DNA of 64,000 nucleotides from Prochlorococcus sp. AG-347-K18 (GCA_003281365.1 QCCF01000004.1:46835-110834); one strand, 5' to 3'; positions 1-11,662 are shown, counted from the first letter of the stretch. The notes: generated by a model from the letters alone, not told the origin. Program-made: numbers and translations.

Positions 1-983
1 CCTTCTAAGCAAGAAATTACAAGATCACTAAGACCCTCGATAAAAGTTGGATGAGTATTTAAAGCTTTTACTCTTCGAAAGTTTTTAATACCAGCCTTTT
101 CAGCAATTTCTTTATATTCAATATCAATCTCTTGCAATGTTTCGATATGTTCCCCAACGAAACTTATAGGAACCACGATAAGATCATTAACATTTGATCT
201 TCCAAGATCAGTTAAAACTTCCTCTGTATAAGGCTTCAACCATTCAACTGGACCAACTCTGCTTTGATAAGAAAGTGTATAAGGATTACTGTGTCCTAAA
301 TATTTTTCCAGCTCATTTATGATTAATAATGAACAATCTTCAATTTGTTGTTTATAAGGATCTCCCGCTTCTTCGACATAACTCTTCGGAACTCCATGAG
401 CAGTAAAAAAAATATGAGCATTTTGAGGAGATTCACAACGCGTGATTTGTTCAGAAATTAATTCGACCATTGACTTTAAATAACCTGATTGACTGAACCA
501 ACTTCTCACACATCTCATTGGGATTTTCTTAAAGTCAATATCAGAATCACGCAATTTTTTTAATTCTCTAAAGCTTGAACCACTTGTACTGATTGAAAAA
601 TGGGGATACAAAGGTAGTACAACAATTTGATCAACACCATCTGCTTTCATATCAGCGATTGCTGATTCCGTAAATGGATGCCAATATCTCATAGCGATAT
701 ATGTAGTAGCATTTAATCCTTTATCTCTTAATTTTGATTGCAATTCTCTTGCTTGTTGCTCTGTTATCCTTCTGATAGGTGATCCTCCACCTATAGAAAG
801 ATAAGCTTGTTGTGAAGTAGTACTTCTTAGCGTACTAATTAACCAAGCCAAAGGCTTTTGAAAAGCAGGGAAAGGGGTTCTGATTATCTCTGGATCAGAA
901 AATAAGTTATATAAGAAAGGGCCTACATCTGTAATACGTTCAGGCCCCCCTAAATTCATTAGCAAGACGCCAACTTTATCCAT
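1..983 (-). CDS. hemH: Ferrochelatase, C-terminus truncated by window edge
   Basis: Minus-strand ORF starting at CAT 981-983 ([42 protein letters not shown]...), a ferrochelatase N-terminus; not in ORF track because it runs off the edge. Confidence 0.93.
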   Translation of the reverse strand, partial: MDKVGVLLMNLGGPERITDVGPFLYNLFSDPEIIRTPFPAFQKPLAWLISTLRSTTSQQAYLSIGGGSPIRRITEQQARELQSKLRDKGLNATTYIAMRYWHPFTESAIADMKADGVDQIVVLPLYPHFSISTSGSSFRELKKLRDSDIDFKKIPMRCVRSWFSQSGYLKSMVELISEQITRCESPQNAHIFFTAHGVPKSYVEEAGDPYKQQIEDCSLLIINELEKYLGHSNPYTLSYQSRVGPVEWLKPYTEEVLTDLGRSNVNDLIVVPISFVGEHIETLQEIDIEYKEIAEKAGIKNFRRVKALNTHPTFIEGLSDLVISCLE

Positions 984-1048
984 TTAAAATTAATGAAGAT
1001 TGAAAATCAACCTTAAAAACGTCACTATATGGACAATTATATAAGTAA

Positions 1049-2218
1049 ATGAACGTAATTCAGGAAATTAATAAAGTCAATGATAAATTTGCTACACAAG
1101 GCAGCAAGCTTAGAATTGAAAAAAGGGGGGAGAAATTAAATATTAGAGGTTCACTCCCTTCAAAAGAAAATAAAAACAACTATAGAATTCAAAGAATATC
1201 TCTCGGTCTAAAGGCTGATATTTCTGGTATAAATGAGGCGCAAAAGAAATTACAATTAATCAATTTGCAACTGGAATTAAATCAATTTGATTGGATTAAT
1301 TGGATAAGTAAACCTAATAAAAATAAAATAAAAAATAATTTTGAATTTAAAAATAAATTAGATCAATTTGAAGAATTTTTTTTTAGAGAAAGAAAAAATG
1401 AATATTTAAGCAGCACAAGAAAAACTACTTGGAGAAGTTCTTATAAACCCTATTTGAAAAGAATTCTTAATATTTACAATAATTATGACAAAGGCGATTT
1501 AAAAGATATATTTCAAAAAACACTTGAAAGTTACAAGGAAGGGAGCAGAAGTAGGAAACAATGCGCCACCTCGCTAAGTGTTTTAGCTAAATTTTTGGAT
1601 ATTAAACTCCCAGAAAATTGGAAATCAAGTTCCAAAGGATATGGTCTTAATAAGGCAGGGTTTAGAGATCTCCCAACAGACGAGGTCATAGAACAACTTT
1701 GGGATAAAATACCTAATAAATCTTGGAAATTTGTTTTTGGCCTGATGGCAACATATGGCTTAAGAAATCATGAAGTGTTTTTTTGTGACTTAAGCTCTTT
1801 AACAAATTTTGGAGACAAAATCATCAGGGTATTACCTACTACGAAAACTGGGGAACATCAAGTTTGGCCATTCCATCCTGAATGGGTAGAGAAGTTCGAA
1901 TTGTCAAAACTTGGCGAGAAACCAGAACTACTGCCAAATATTAATAGAGATCTTAAAATTACAACCTTACAAAATATTGGAAAAAAAATTACAGACCAAT
2001 TTAATCGTTACTCGTTACAAATAAAACCTTATGATCTTCGGCATGCTTGGGCAGTAAGAACAATTTTTTATGATTTACCTGATACAGTGGCTGCGAGAAT
2101 GATGGGACATTCGGTTAGCCTACACACTCAAACCTATCATCACTGGATTACTAAAAGAGATCAACAGCAGGCAGTTAATAATGCACTTTTAAAAGTTAAG
2201 AAATCTAAAAGTATTTAA
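1049..2218 (+). CDS. Tyrosine recombinase / phage integrase family protein
   Basis: C-terminal GLRNHEV (box I Arg), YDLRHAWAVR, MMGHS and QTYHHW (Tyr nucleophile) motifs. Confidence 0.85.
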   Translation: MNVIQEINKVNDKFATQGSKLRIEKRGEKLNIRGSLPSKENKNNYRIQRISLGLKADISGINEAQKKLQLINLQLELNQFDWINWISKPNKNKIKNNFEFKNKLDQFEEFFFRERKNEYLSSTRKTTWRSSYKPYLKRILNIYNNYDKGDLKDIFQKTLESYKEGSRSRKQCATSLSVLAKFLDIKLPENWKSSSKGYGLNKAGFRDLPTDEVIEQLWDKIPNKSWKFVFGLMATYGLRNHEVFFCDLSSLTNFGDKIIRVLPTTKTGEHQVWPFHPEWVEKFELSKLGEKPELLPNINRDLKITTLQNIGKKITDQFNRYSLQIKPYDLRHAWAVRTIFYDLPDTVAARMMGHSVSLHTQTYHHWITKRDQQQAVNNALLKVKKSKSI

Positions 2219-2252
2219 AGATTTATAATTCCCAAATAGGACATTTTTTTAT

Positions 2253-2945
2253 ATGAAAGAAGAACCTTCATCTTCCGAGAAAATATTTAATCTCGATAAT
2301 CAAGCTAAAGAACTTGGTATGGGAGGCAAATTATCTCCAGAAAGCAATGAGAATTCATATAAAGAAAGAATGCAGCAAAGAAAAAATATTCAAGCAGAAA
2401 GACTACAAATTAGAAAAACCAAAAAAGGATTGCTAATTGTTTTTACGGGGAATGGTAAGGGTAAAACAACTGCATCATTAGGGATGGCCTTAAGAACAAT
2501 AGGACACGGTTACAAAGTTGCAATCATTCAATTTATTAAAGGGGGCTGGACTACTGGCGAAGAAAAAGCACTTAAAAATTTGTCTTCAAAAATATCTTGG
2601 CATGCATTAGGTGAAGGATTTACTTGGGAAACACAAGATAGAATAAGAGATGAAAAGTTAGTTCAAAAAGCATGGGAAAAAGCTAAAAAATATATTAAGG
2701 ATGAATCTTATAAACTAATAATTCTTGATGAGATTAATATAGCTACAAAACTTGGCTATCTTGCTTCAGAAGAAATAATCACCTTTTTAAAAAGTTTAAA
2801 CAATAGGAGAAATCATGTTGTTTGTACTGGAAGAGGAGCTTCTGAATCTATCATAAATTATGCTGATTTAGTTACAGAAATGAAACTAATAAGACATCCA
2901 TTCAAAGAACAAGGAATAAAAGCACAAAAATGCGTTGAGTATTGA
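2253..2945 (+). CDS. cobO: Cob(I)yrinic acid a,c-diamide adenosyltransferase
   Basis: FTGNGKGKTTASLGMALRTIGHG P-loop and LIILDEINIA typical of CobO/BtuR. Confidence 0.92.
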   Translation: MKEEPSSSEKIFNLDNQAKELGMGGKLSPESNENSYKERMQQRKNIQAERLQIRKTKKGLLIVFTGNGKGKTTASLGMALRTIGHGYKVAIIQFIKGGWTTGEEKALKNLSSKISWHALGEGFTWETQDRIRDEKLVQKAWEKAKKYIKDESYKLIILDEINIATKLGYLASEEIITFLKSLNNRRNHVVCTGRGASESIINYADLVTEMKLIRHPFKEQGIKAQKCVEY

Positions 2946-3069
2946 TTAAAAGAAAAATTTTTTATTTTCTTCACGCAGGTTTAGAAATGTTTAAAGACGC
3001 AAGCAATATCTGAACAAAAAATAAATTCGGCACATTTACTTGCTAATGTCTTAAAAGTACGATTATTGA

Positions 3070-3774
3070 ATGACTTACAAAAGAGTTCTCTTAAAACTTA
3101 GTGGTGAAGCACTTATGGGTGAAAAACCCTATGGAATTGATCCTGCTATAGTTCAGTCAATTGCCGAAGACGTTTCAAAAGTAGTCGAAAATAATGTACA
3201 ACTTGCAATAGTTGTTGGTGGCGGGAATATTTTTAGAGGACTTAAAGGTTCCGCGGATGGTATGGATAGAGCGACTGCTGATTATGTAGGGATGCTTGCA
3301 ACTGTAATGAATGCGATTTCACTTCAAGATGGATTGGAAAGAGTTGGAGTGGCAACTAGAGTTCAAACTGCAATAGAAATGCAGGAAATTGCAGAGCCAT
3401 ATATTAGAAGAAGAGCTATGAGACACCTAGAAAAAGGCAGAGTTGTAGTTTTCGGTGGTGGATGCGGTAATCCATTTTTCACAACAGACACTACAGCAGC
3501 ACTTAGGGCAGCAGAAATAAATGCTGAAGTTGTTATGAAGGCTACTAAAGTTGATGGGGTTTATAATCGAGATCCTAATAAATTTCAAGATGCACAAAAA
3601 TATTCTACTCTTAGTTATCAACAAGTTCTTAGTGATGAAATCGCAGTAATGGATAGCACTGCAATTGCGCTTTGCAAGGACAATAATATTCCTATAATGG
3701 TGTTTGATATATTCAAAAGAGGAAACATCTCCAAAGCTGTATCAGGGGAACCTATTGGCTCACTAATTAGTTAA
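3070..3774 (+). CDS. pyrH: Uridylate kinase
   Basis: [12 protein letters not shown]...[10 protein letters not shown]...[10 protein letters not shown]; followed by frr. Confidence 0.97.
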   Translation: MTYKRVLLKLSGEALMGEKPYGIDPAIVQSIAEDVSKVVENNVQLAIVVGGGNIFRGLKGSADGMDRATADYVGMLATVMNAISLQDGLERVGVATRVQTAIEMQEIAEPYIRRRAMRHLEKGRVVVFGGGCGNPFFTTDTTAALRAAEINAEVVMKATKVDGVYNRDPNKFQDAQKYSTLSYQQVLSDEIAVMDSTAIALCKDNNIPIMVFDIFKRGNISKAVSGEPIGSLIS

Positions 3775-3797
3775 AGCTTATTTAAATTATTTTTATT

Positions 3798-4346
3798 ATG
3801 AAAGAACAAGAAATTCAAGAGAATATGAATAAGAGTATTGATGCCACTCAAAGAAACTTCAATACTATTAGAACTGGCAGAGCTAATGCTTCATTACTAG
3901 ATAGGGTAAGTGTTGAGTATTACGGTGCTGAGACACCAATCAAATCGCTTGCCACAATAAGTACTGTTGATTCACAAACTATTTCGATTCAACCTTTCGA
4001 TATTTCTTGCTTACAAGCAATAGAAAAATCTATTTCAATGAGTGATTTAGGCATTACTCCCAATAATGATGGGAAAGTAATAAGAATAAACGTTCCGCCT
4101 TTAACAGAAGAAAGAAGAAAGGAATTTTGTAAATTGGCCTCTAAATATGCAGAAGAAGGGAAAGTAGCTTTGAGGAATATTAGAAGGGATGCTGTTGATA
4201 AAGAGAAAAAAGACGAAAAAGATGGTCTTATTTCTATTGACGAATCGAGAGATAATCAATTGGAAATTCAAAAAATTACTGATAAATTTATTGCATTAAT
4301 AGAAACTAAATTGTCTGAAAAAGAGAAAGAAATTCTGAAAGTTTGA
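3798..4346 (+). CDS. frr: Ribosome recycling factor
   Basis: [33 protein letters not shown]. Confidence 0.97.
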   Translation: MKEQEIQENMNKSIDATQRNFNTIRTGRANASLLDRVSVEYYGAETPIKSLATISTVDSQTISIQPFDISCLQAIEKSISMSDLGITPNNDGKVIRINVPPLTEERRKEFCKLASKYAEEGKVALRNIRRDAVDKEKKDEKDGLISIDESRDNQLEIQKITDKFIALIETKLSEKEKEILKV

Positions 4347-5476
4347 AAGGATTTGATGTTGCAATAATTGGTGGAGGTTTATCGGGATCTTCTACTGCAC
4401 TCAACCTCTCAAAAAAAGGATATTCTGTTCTAGTTATTGAGAAAGAAAAATTCCAAGGTTACATACCATGTGCAGGAGGGATGGCTTCTTCAATGCAAAA
4501 GTTTCTCCCTTTAGATATAGAAGATTGCATAGAAACAAAAATAAAGAATGTTGAATTTAGATGGAAGGCTTCAGATAATGTAATCGCAGATTTAACTGGT
4601 GAATCGCCTTTTTGGATTATAAAAAGAGAGAAACTTGATCAATTATTAATAGATGAATCACAGAGAAATGGGGTACAAATAATAAGATCAGTATTAGTAG
4701 AAAAAGTTACAAAAAAAAATGATAGGTGGGAAATTACTTGCAATGATGCAAGAAAATATAAATCTGAATTTCTTGTTGTTGCAGACGGGTCCCAATCCAA
4801 ATGGGCTGGATATTTTAAATTAGGGCCAAGAAACCCAAAATTTGCAAACACAATCTCAATGAGATTAAAAGGGTTGGGTGATGTCCCAAGATATGCAGTT
4901 AGATTTGAGTTTGGATTTATTAGATATGGATTTGCATGGGCATTCCCCTTAAAAGATTGCTTAAATATTGGTTTAGGAACTTTTATAAATAATGGTCATT
5001 TAGAAAATCAGGCTATAAATAATCAAATTATTAAAAGTTTTGGATTTAATAATTTTTCTTGCAAAACAATTAAAAAGAAACTGAGAATTTGGAATGGTAT
5101 CCACTCAATTAATGGTGATAAAGTTTTAGCGGTTGGAGATGCAGCCTCACTATGTGATCCCTTTTTAGCTGAAGGAATTAGACCATCTTTAATTAGCAGT
5201 TATTACGCTGCAGAAAGCATAGATCAATGCCTATCAGGGAAAGTAGAGAATTTAAATCTTTATACAAAGACAATTAACAACAATTGGGGGAAATCAATGG
5301 CCTGGGGAAGAAGAATTGCACAGGTCTTTTATAGATTTCCGAGGACGGGTTATCAGTTAGGTATTAAAAGAAAAACAGCACCTAAACGTATTGCTCAAAT
5401 ATTATCAGGGGAAATGAGTTATGAAGATATCGCAAGAAGAGTAATTTTAAGACTACTAACAAAGCGTGGGGATTAA
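4343..5476 (+). CDS. FAD-dependent oxidoreductase of the geranylgeranyl reductase family
   Basis: [31 protein letters not shown] dinucleotide-binding fold; [26 protein letters not shown] start overlapping frr stop. Confidence 0.8.
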   Translation: MKGFDVAIIGGGLSGSSTALNLSKKGYSVLVIEKEKFQGYIPCAGGMASSMQKFLPLDIEDCIETKIKNVEFRWKASDNVIADLTGESPFWIIKREKLDQLLIDESQRNGVQIIRSVLVEKVTKKNDRWEITCNDARKYKSEFLVVADGSQSKWAGYFKLGPRNPKFANTISMRLKGLGDVPRYAVRFEFGFIRYGFAWAFPLKDCLNIGLGTFINNGHLENQAINNQIIKSFGFNNFSCKTIKKKLRIWNGIHSINGDKVLAVGDAASLCDPFLAEGIRPSLISSYYAAESIDQCLSGKVENLNLYTKTINNNWGKSMAWGRRIAQVFYRFPRTGYQLGIKRKTAPKRIAQILSGEMSYEDIARRVILRLLTKRGD

Positions 5477-5496
5477 TTTTTTTAATTAAAAATTAA
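5473..5496. terminator. Possible bidirectional terminator hairpin between convergent genes
   Basis: TTAATTTTT-ttaatt-AAAAATTAA perfect 9-bp arms, but entirely A/T so weak. Confidence 0.3.
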
Positions 5497-5498
5497 AT

Positions 5499-6500
5499 CT
5501 AGTTAGCTGAAATTAATTTATGTTTCTTAATTTCTGAAAATCTTTTTAGTAACAACTCTTCTAATTCTTCTATAGCCTTACTGAATCCGGTGATCCCTTC
5601 ACTGAGCTTTTCACTTGCCATTTGATCCTCTAACATACTCAATCTGAAATCTTTTTCTTCAAATTTATAATCAATGGAATTATTTATTTGGGCACTTGCA
5701 TCTAATTTTCTAATTAAAGTTCCTTTTTCATTTTTTAGTTCCTCTAAAAATTTTGGTGCGATTGTTAAAAGGTCGCAACCTGCTAATTCTTTTATTTCAT
5801 CAAGATTCCTAAAACTGGCTCCCATTACTTCTGTCTTGAATCCCTTATCTTTAAAATACTTATAAATTTGTGTTACTGAAATAACTCCAGGGTCTTCAGC
5901 ACCTGCAAAACTATCTTTACCTGTTTTCGCTTTGTGCCAATCCAATATGCGCCCAACAAAGGGAGAAATTAAAGTAATCTTTGCATTTGCACAAGATACC
6001 GCTTGGCAAAAGTTAAAAAGTAAAGTTAAATTGCATTTTATACCCTCTTTCTCTAAAATTTCAGCTGCTTTAATTCCTTCCCAAGTTGCTGCAATCTTGA
6101 TTAAGATTCTTTCTTTTTCAATTCCAAAATTTTTGTATAGATTGATTAATTTTCTTGCCTTTTTAACAGTAGCTTCAGTGTCGAAGCTCAGTCTTGCGTC
6201 AACTTCTGTGGATACACGCCCTGAAATAATTTTTAAAATTTCTTTCCCAAAAAATACTGAAACTTGATCAACAGTTTCTTTTATTAATTCAATTTCAGAG
6301 AATCCCTTCGGTAATATATTTTCTGAACTTTCTAAAGCTTTATCTATCAATTTCACATAATCAGGATTCTTAGCTGCAGCTAATATTAATGATGGATTAG
6401 TAGTAGCGTCTCTTGGTTGAAATTTTTTTATAGAATCTAAATCACCGGTATCAGCAACAACAACAGTCATTGAGGACAATTGTTCTAAAATTGATTTCAT
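5499..6500 (-). CDS. tal: Transaldolase
   Basis: [47 protein letters not shown]. Confidence 0.96.
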   Translation of the reverse strand: MKSILEQLSSMTVVVADTGDLDSIKKFQPRDATTNPSLILAAAKNPDYVKLIDKALESSENILPKGFSEIELIKETVDQVSVFFGKEILKIISGRVSTEVDARLSFDTEATVKKARKLINLYKNFGIEKERILIKIAATWEGIKAAEILEKEGIKCNLTLLFNFCQAVSCANAKITLISPFVGRILDWHKAKTGKDSFAGAEDPGVISVTQIYKYFKDKGFKTEVMGASFRNLDEIKELAGCDLLTIAPKFLEELKNEKGTLIRKLDASAQINNSIDYKFEEKDFRLSMLEDQMASEKLSEGITGFSKAIEELEELLLKRFSEIKKHKLISAN

Positions 6501-6591
6501 ATCAAATAGTCATATATTTATTTATAAATTAGCTTTATTTCTTCATGAAATCATCAAATAATGAACTAAATATTTATAAAGTTAGAAAATT

Positions 6592-8343
6592 TTAGGGTTT
6601 TTTAACAATCGTTTCGTAATCTTTAATCTTTGGAGGTATTTTTTCTATTACTATTAAACTCTCAATAATTTCTTTTGCGACTGGCACTGCCACAGTTGAA
6701 CCATATGCATATGATTTAGATGGCTCATCAACGACCACAAGAACAACGTACTTTGGATCATTTACTGGTAAGGTCGCGACAAAACTACAAACTTTTTTAC
6801 TCGTATAAGATCCATTAAAAGCTTTTTGAGAGGTTCCTGTTTTGCCAGCTATTCTATAACCATCAATTTTTACTCCAGATCCACTACCTTCATCCACCAC
6901 ACTCTCCATCCATTCAAGAATAGTTTTAGAGACTTCATATGAAAAAAATTGTTTTTTTGAATTTCCATATAATCTTTCTTTAAAAGTTGAAGTTACATGT
7001 GGAGTCACTTCAAAACCGCCATTTGCTAGAGCAGCATGAAGTTGAACTAACTTGAGTGGTGAGATTGAGAAACCTTTACCAAATGAAGCTACAGCAGGCT
7101 CAATTGATTCGTTTACAAATAAATCTTTTCTCTTTAGTTGGCCTGCGGTTGATTCATATAGGTCAGTTTCTAAATTTTTATTTATACCTAAATTTTCAAG
7201 CCATTCCCAGTAAATTATCGGATCTAAATTTTGCATTATTTTTACCATTCCAACATTACTTGAAACCTGCAATACTTTCGGATAATTAATGTATCCATTC
7301 CCTTTTTTATCCCAATTAGAAAGTGTCCATCCTCCAACATTAATCCTTCCAATATCTTCAACTAAACCATCTTTTTGAATTACTTTTTCTTCTAAAGCCA
7401 AGGCAAGATTTATAGGTTTAAAAGTTGATCCAGGCTCAAATAAATCTTGAGAATACCAACCCTTGAAGAGTTCAGAATCATACTGCCAAAATTTATTAGG
7501 ATCATATGTAGGTACTGTAACCAAGGAAAGAATCTGACCATTATTAACATCCATGACTATTGCAAATCCTTTCTTTGCTTTCCACTCTCTTACTTGCCTT
7601 GATAATGCATTAAATGAAGCTTTCTGTAATTTTGAATCTATAGTTAAGCCTAAACTTTTGTAATCAGAAATAAAGTCACCTGGGGCTGAATTATCAGGGA
7701 GAGGTGTTCCATCTCCTCCTCTTTTTATTGAATTACTTTTATTAATAACTTTAATTTGATTATCCAAATGAAGTTCTAAACCTGCGGATCCTTTATTGTC
7801 ATCATTAACAAACCCAACAAGATTAGAGTAAAGCTCTCCTTGAGGGTAATATCTTTGCGAATATTTAAATAAATCAAGACCACTTATCTGAAGGTTTTTA
7901 ATCTTTTTTGCTTTTTCTTCAGAAATTTTATCCAAAAGCTTAATGCCGCTCATTTTGTTATTAAATTTTTCCAAGAGTATTTCATCCTTCATACCCAAAA
8001 TAGGTGATAATTTTTTTACAACTTCTTCAATACTGCGAACTCCTTCAGTTAAATCACCCGGGAAATTAAAATATTTTGGATGAGCCCATAATTTATAAAG
8101 TGGTTTATCGTAAGCTATTAATCTATTATTTCTATCAACAATTGATCTCCTTTTTTTAAAGGAGATGGTTTTAGAAGATTGTATTAATCTTGCTTTCCTT
8201 TGTAAATCTGAGGCATTAAAAACTTGCAATTTAACTAACCTACCAAACAGACAAAGTATTATGAGCAAGCTAAAAATGTAAAGAACTTTAAATCTCCATT
8301 TATCAAGAGGGGTAATGTGAACAAACTTTTTATATTTTCTCAT
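6592..8343 (-). CDS. ftsI: Peptidoglycan D,D-transpeptidase FtsI / PBP3-like
   Basis: EPGSTFKPI (SxxK), SSN, KTGTSQK motifs; N-terminal TM and RRSIVDRNNRLIA. Confidence 0.92.
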   Translation of the reverse strand: MRKYKKFVHITPLDKWRFKVLYIFSLLIILCLFGRLVKLQVFNASDLQRKARLIQSSKTISFKKRRSIVDRNNRLIAYDKPLYKLWAHPKYFNFPGDLTEGVRSIEEVVKKLSPILGMKDEILLEKFNNKMSGIKLLDKISEEKAKKIKNLQISGLDLFKYSQRYYPQGELYSNLVGFVNDDNKGSAGLELHLDNQIKVINKSNSIKRGGDGTPLPDNSAPGDFISDYKSLGLTIDSKLQKASFNALSRQVREWKAKKGFAIVMDVNNGQILSLVTVPTYDPNKFWQYDSELFKGWYSQDLFEPGSTFKPINLALALEEKVIQKDGLVEDIGRINVGGWTLSNWDKKGNGYINYPKVLQVSSNVGMVKIMQNLDPIIYWEWLENLGINKNLETDLYESTAGQLKRKDLFVNESIEPAVASFGKGFSISPLKLVQLHAALANGGFEVTPHVTSTFKERLYGNSKKQFFSYEVSKTILEWMESVVDEGSGSGVKIDGYRIAGKTGTSQKAFNGSYTSKKVCSFVATLPVNDPKYVVLVVVDEPSKSYAYGSTVAVPVAKEIIESLIVIEKIPPKIKDYETIVKKP

Positions 8344-8771
8344 TAATACCCCTTTTGATATTTACTATGTCTTAAACCTTTCATTAAGCCTCTGAAATAT
8401 CTATTGAAATAACTTTCTTGTTTTTCAGCAACTCTATCGAGATATATTAAATCTTTAGGTTTGGTTTTTCTATAAGTATTTTGTGACTCAATTTCGCTAA
8501 TATAATATTCTTCAGTTTTAGAAATATAGTCAATAAGATTATTATTAATTGCTTTTGTTTTAGATAAAGTTTTATATGTATTTGACCATTTACCTTGGCT
8601 ATCCAAAGATAAAAAAAATAATGTGGAAATTAAAAATAAAAGAGAGATATTAATAGAGTCAAATATTTTATTTATTAATTTGAAATTAAGTTTAGATATT
8701 TTTTCTGAATTTTTTTGACTTTCATATGAAACTTTTTTTTTAAATAAAGATTTTTTACCATGAGGTTTCAT
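8343..8771 (-). CDS. Uncharacterised bitopic membrane protein upstream of ftsI (FtsL-like candidate)
   Basis: Basic N-terminus, one TM segment (ISLLFLISTLFFLSL), polar heptad-like tail; overlaps ftsI start by 1 bp. Confidence 0.7.
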   Translation of the reverse strand: MKPHGKKSLFKKKVSYESQKNSEKISKLNFKLINKIFDSINISLLFLISTLFFLSLDSQGKWSNTYKTLSKTKAINNNLIDYISKTEEYYISEIESQNTYRKTKPKDLIYLDRVAEKQESYFNRYFRGLMKGLRHSKYQKGY

Positions 8772-8855
8772 CTTTTATTTATATATGAAAAAAAAAGCAA
8801 TATAAATCAAATAAACATTTTTTAGTTTGATTCGCAAGTAATAAAGTTAAATTAT

Positions 8856-10217
8856 TTATGTTCTCAATAAGAACAAATTTAAAAAGGTCAATCCATTCCA
8901 TAAAGAATGCATAATCACGGAGGATAGCAAACTCCCTGAAGCAATTCTTGTAATTCCTAGTCCTATTCCTAGAACAAATAATGGCAGCATCTCTCCTAAA
9001 CTTAAATGAGCTAAAGCAAAGATAAAAGCTGAGAATATAATGCCAAGGATTTTTCCGAAATCTCTTGCAATAGTTGGTAGTAAAATTCCGCGAAATATAG
9101 TTTCCTCAAATAAAGGAGCTACGAAAGTTGTTGTTAAGAATAAAAGAATAAATGATAAGTAATTATTATTATTAAGAACAATTTCCAGCAAGGGGTTACT
9201 ACCATTCTGATTATCTATAAGACTATTCATAATTAGAGTTGTCAAAAGGACAAAAGGCACTATTGTCAACCATCCTTTAATTCCTTGAATAATTGCATCT
9301 TTTATTGGCAAGAAATTAAACTGAAAATAATCTTTTTTCAAAGCAAATTCACCATTTAAAGATTTAACTTGATAATAAACTATCCATAATGGCGGAATGG
9401 CCATAAAAAGATATCCAAAGAATATTTTTAGGGATTGAGACAACTCATTAGATATATTTTTAGAAAAAAGTTCAACCAAACTTATAGAAAATAAAGGTGA
9501 GACAACTTCTCCTAAGACAACGAATCCACCTGCTATTAATAAAACCATATCTATTAATTCTAAGTCTAAGTATTTGACTTCTTTCCACCCAAACTTTTTC
9601 AACGATATAGTTTTCCATAAAATTTTTAAGGCCAGAATTGAACCAAGTAATATCGTTATAAGGGGTATTAATCTTATGGCTAATATTTTTAAAAACAATT
9701 TGCTTGAAAATGATTTTGTTATTAATGAACTATCATCAAAATCAAATTTCTTGCTTAAAAGGTGATAAAGGAATCTATCCCCTCTAAATAAATCAAACCT
9801 ATCAGAATTTGGTTTATAAGAATTATTAATAGATTTTTTCTCAATCTCCTTAATTAGTAAGTTATAGTTTTTATTTTCAAACTCCTTTTTTATATTTTTA
9901 TAAATTATAGAATTATATGACTCTGAAGAAATTATCCTAATTAATTTATTTCTTTCTGTAAGTTCATCAAAGGGAACCTCAGAGAGCGCATTACTTATTT
10001 GTTCAACAGGTTCATTTATAATAAAATATTTTTTAAGATTTTTTGGTATTGATTGAGCAGCTAATTCAACAATTTCTTGTTCCTTTTGACTGATATCAAA
10101 TGAAACAGATGGCCGACTTAAACTGTCTCTTAAGCCTTGTTGCCAAACGAAAAAAGTTATTAATAGAGAAATTAAAGATAATGAAAGTTTTGTCTTTGAA
10201 ATATTTTTAAAGATCAT
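8856..10217 (-). CDS. CPBP family intramembrane metalloprotease (CAAX protease-like)
   Basis: EETIFRGILLPTI ... FALAHLSLGEMLPLFVLGIGLG ... MHSLWNG motifs, multiple TM segments. Confidence 0.85.
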   Translation of the reverse strand: MIFKNISKTKLSLSLISLLITFFVWQQGLRDSLSRPSVSFDISQKEQEIVELAAQSIPKNLKKYFIINEPVEQISNALSEVPFDELTERNKLIRIISSESYNSIIYKNIKKEFENKNYNLLIKEIEKKSINNSYKPNSDRFDLFRGDRFLYHLLSKKFDFDDSSLITKSFSSKLFLKILAIRLIPLITILLGSILALKILWKTISLKKFGWKEVKYLDLELIDMVLLIAGGFVVLGEVVSPLFSISLVELFSKNISNELSQSLKIFFGYLFMAIPPLWIVYYQVKSLNGEFALKKDYFQFNFLPIKDAIIQGIKGWLTIVPFVLLTTLIMNSLIDNQNGSNPLLEIVLNNNNYLSFILLFLTTTFVAPLFEETIFRGILLPTIARDFGKILGIIFSAFIFALAHLSLGEMLPLFVLGIGLGITRIASGSLLSSVIMHSLWNGLTFLNLFLLRT

Positions 10218-10333
10218 AATACATTATAAAGTTTAAAATTATACTTAGTTATCATTGAAATTTCTAATATTGATATACCTATTTTTATCACGCCATGAGA
10301 TGATTAAATGATCATAATTCTTAAATTTATATA

Positions 10334-11662
10334 ATGACTATAAGATTAGTTTTAGTTAGGCATGGACTAAGCACTTTCAACTCAAAAGGATTAATTCAAG
10401 GTAGAACAGATGATTCATTACTTACAGATGAAGGGTATGAACAAGCTTTCAAAGCAGGAAAAGCATTATCAAACATAAATTTCGATAAAATATATTCATC
10501 TCCTCTTATAAGAGCTGCAGAAACTGCAAAAACCATTCAAAAGAGCATCAATAAAAAGCAAGATATTATATTTGATGAAAATTTGTTGGAGGTAGACCTT
10601 AGTGAATGGTCTGGACTCAAAATTGACGACATAAAAACCAAATTTCCTGAGGTTTATCCTGTTTGGAAAAATAATCCAGAAAATCTCATTTTAAAAAGAA
10701 ATGACGGTAAATCTTATAAACCAATTCAAGAGTTATTTGACCAAGCAGCTGATTTTTTAGAAGATATTTTGAAAATTCATTTAAATGCAGATGATACAAA
10801 TATTTTAGTAGTTGGACATAATGCGATTCTAAGGTGTTTAATACTTTTGCTATTGGGCAAGCCTACTCAGGGTTTCAGGAAAATAAGATTAGAAAACGCT
10901 TCTTTATCAATTATAAATATTTCAAGCCATCAAAACACCTTTAAGGTACAAATTGAATGTTTAAATCAAACATCGCATCTTAATAAAAATATTCCAGATC
11001 AAATTGGAGATTCAAGAATATTTCTTATAAGGCATGGTGAGACAAACTGGAACAAAGAAGGTAGATTTCAAGGCCAAATTGATATTCCTTTAAACGATAA
11101 CGGTAAAGATCAAGCAAGAAAGACTTTTGAATATTTGAGAAATATACCCTTTAATAAAGCATTTTCAAGTTCAATGCATAGGCCATATGAGACGGCACAA
11201 ATAATTCTTCAAAGTAACAATGATTTAAAAATAGAAAAAATAGATTCACTTGTAGAAATTAGCCACGGATTATGGGAGGGTAAACTGGAAACAGAAATTA
11301 GAGAAAAGTGGCCAATTTTACTAAAAAATTGGCATGATAAGCCTGAAGAAGTAACAATGCCCGAAGGCGAATCAATTAAAGATGTATCAGAAAGATCTAT
11401 AAAAGCTTTTAACAAAATCTCTCTATCTCAAAAAGATAATGATCTAACACTTTTAGTTGCTCATGATGCAGTCAATAAAACTCTCATTTGCAATCTTCTT
11501 GGGATTAATTATTCAAATATTTGGATGATAAAACAAGGGAATGGTGGCATAACTGTAATTGACCTGTTTAATGATCCCAGTAAACCTTTTGTAATTAGTG
11601 CTCTTAACATAACAAAACATCTTGGAGGAGTAATTGATTCAACTGCTTCAGGAGCACTTTAA
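10334..11662 (+). CDS. Tandem histidine phosphatase (phosphoglycerate mutase-like, two domains)
   Basis: Two RHG motifs: LVRHGLSTFN and LIRHGETNWN. Confidence 0.88.
   Translation: MTIRLVLVRHGLSTFNSKGLIQGRTDDSLLTDEGYEQAFKAGKALSNINFDKIYSSPLIRAAETAKTIQKSINKKQDIIFDENLLEVDLSEWSGLKIDDIKTKFPEVYPVWKNNPENLILKRNDGKSYKPIQELFDQAADFLEDILKIHLNADDTNILVVGHNAILRCLILLLLGKPTQGFRKIRLENASLSIINISSHQNTFKVQIECLNQTSHLNKNIPDQIGDSRIFLIRHGETNWNKEGRFQGQIDIPLNDNGKDQARKTFEYLRNIPFNKAFSSSMHRPYETAQIILQSNNDLKIEKIDSLVEISHGLWEGKLETEIREKWPILLKNWHDKPEEVTMPEGESIKDVSERSIKAFNKISLSQKDNDLTLLVAHDAVNKTLICNLLGINYSNIWMIKQGNGGITVIDLFNDPSKPFVISALNITKHLGGVIDSTASGAL

Noticed and set aside
5932-6267. 111-aa plus-strand ORF inside tal
   Set aside because: Antisense shadow of a well-supported transaldolase gene; no recognisable domain
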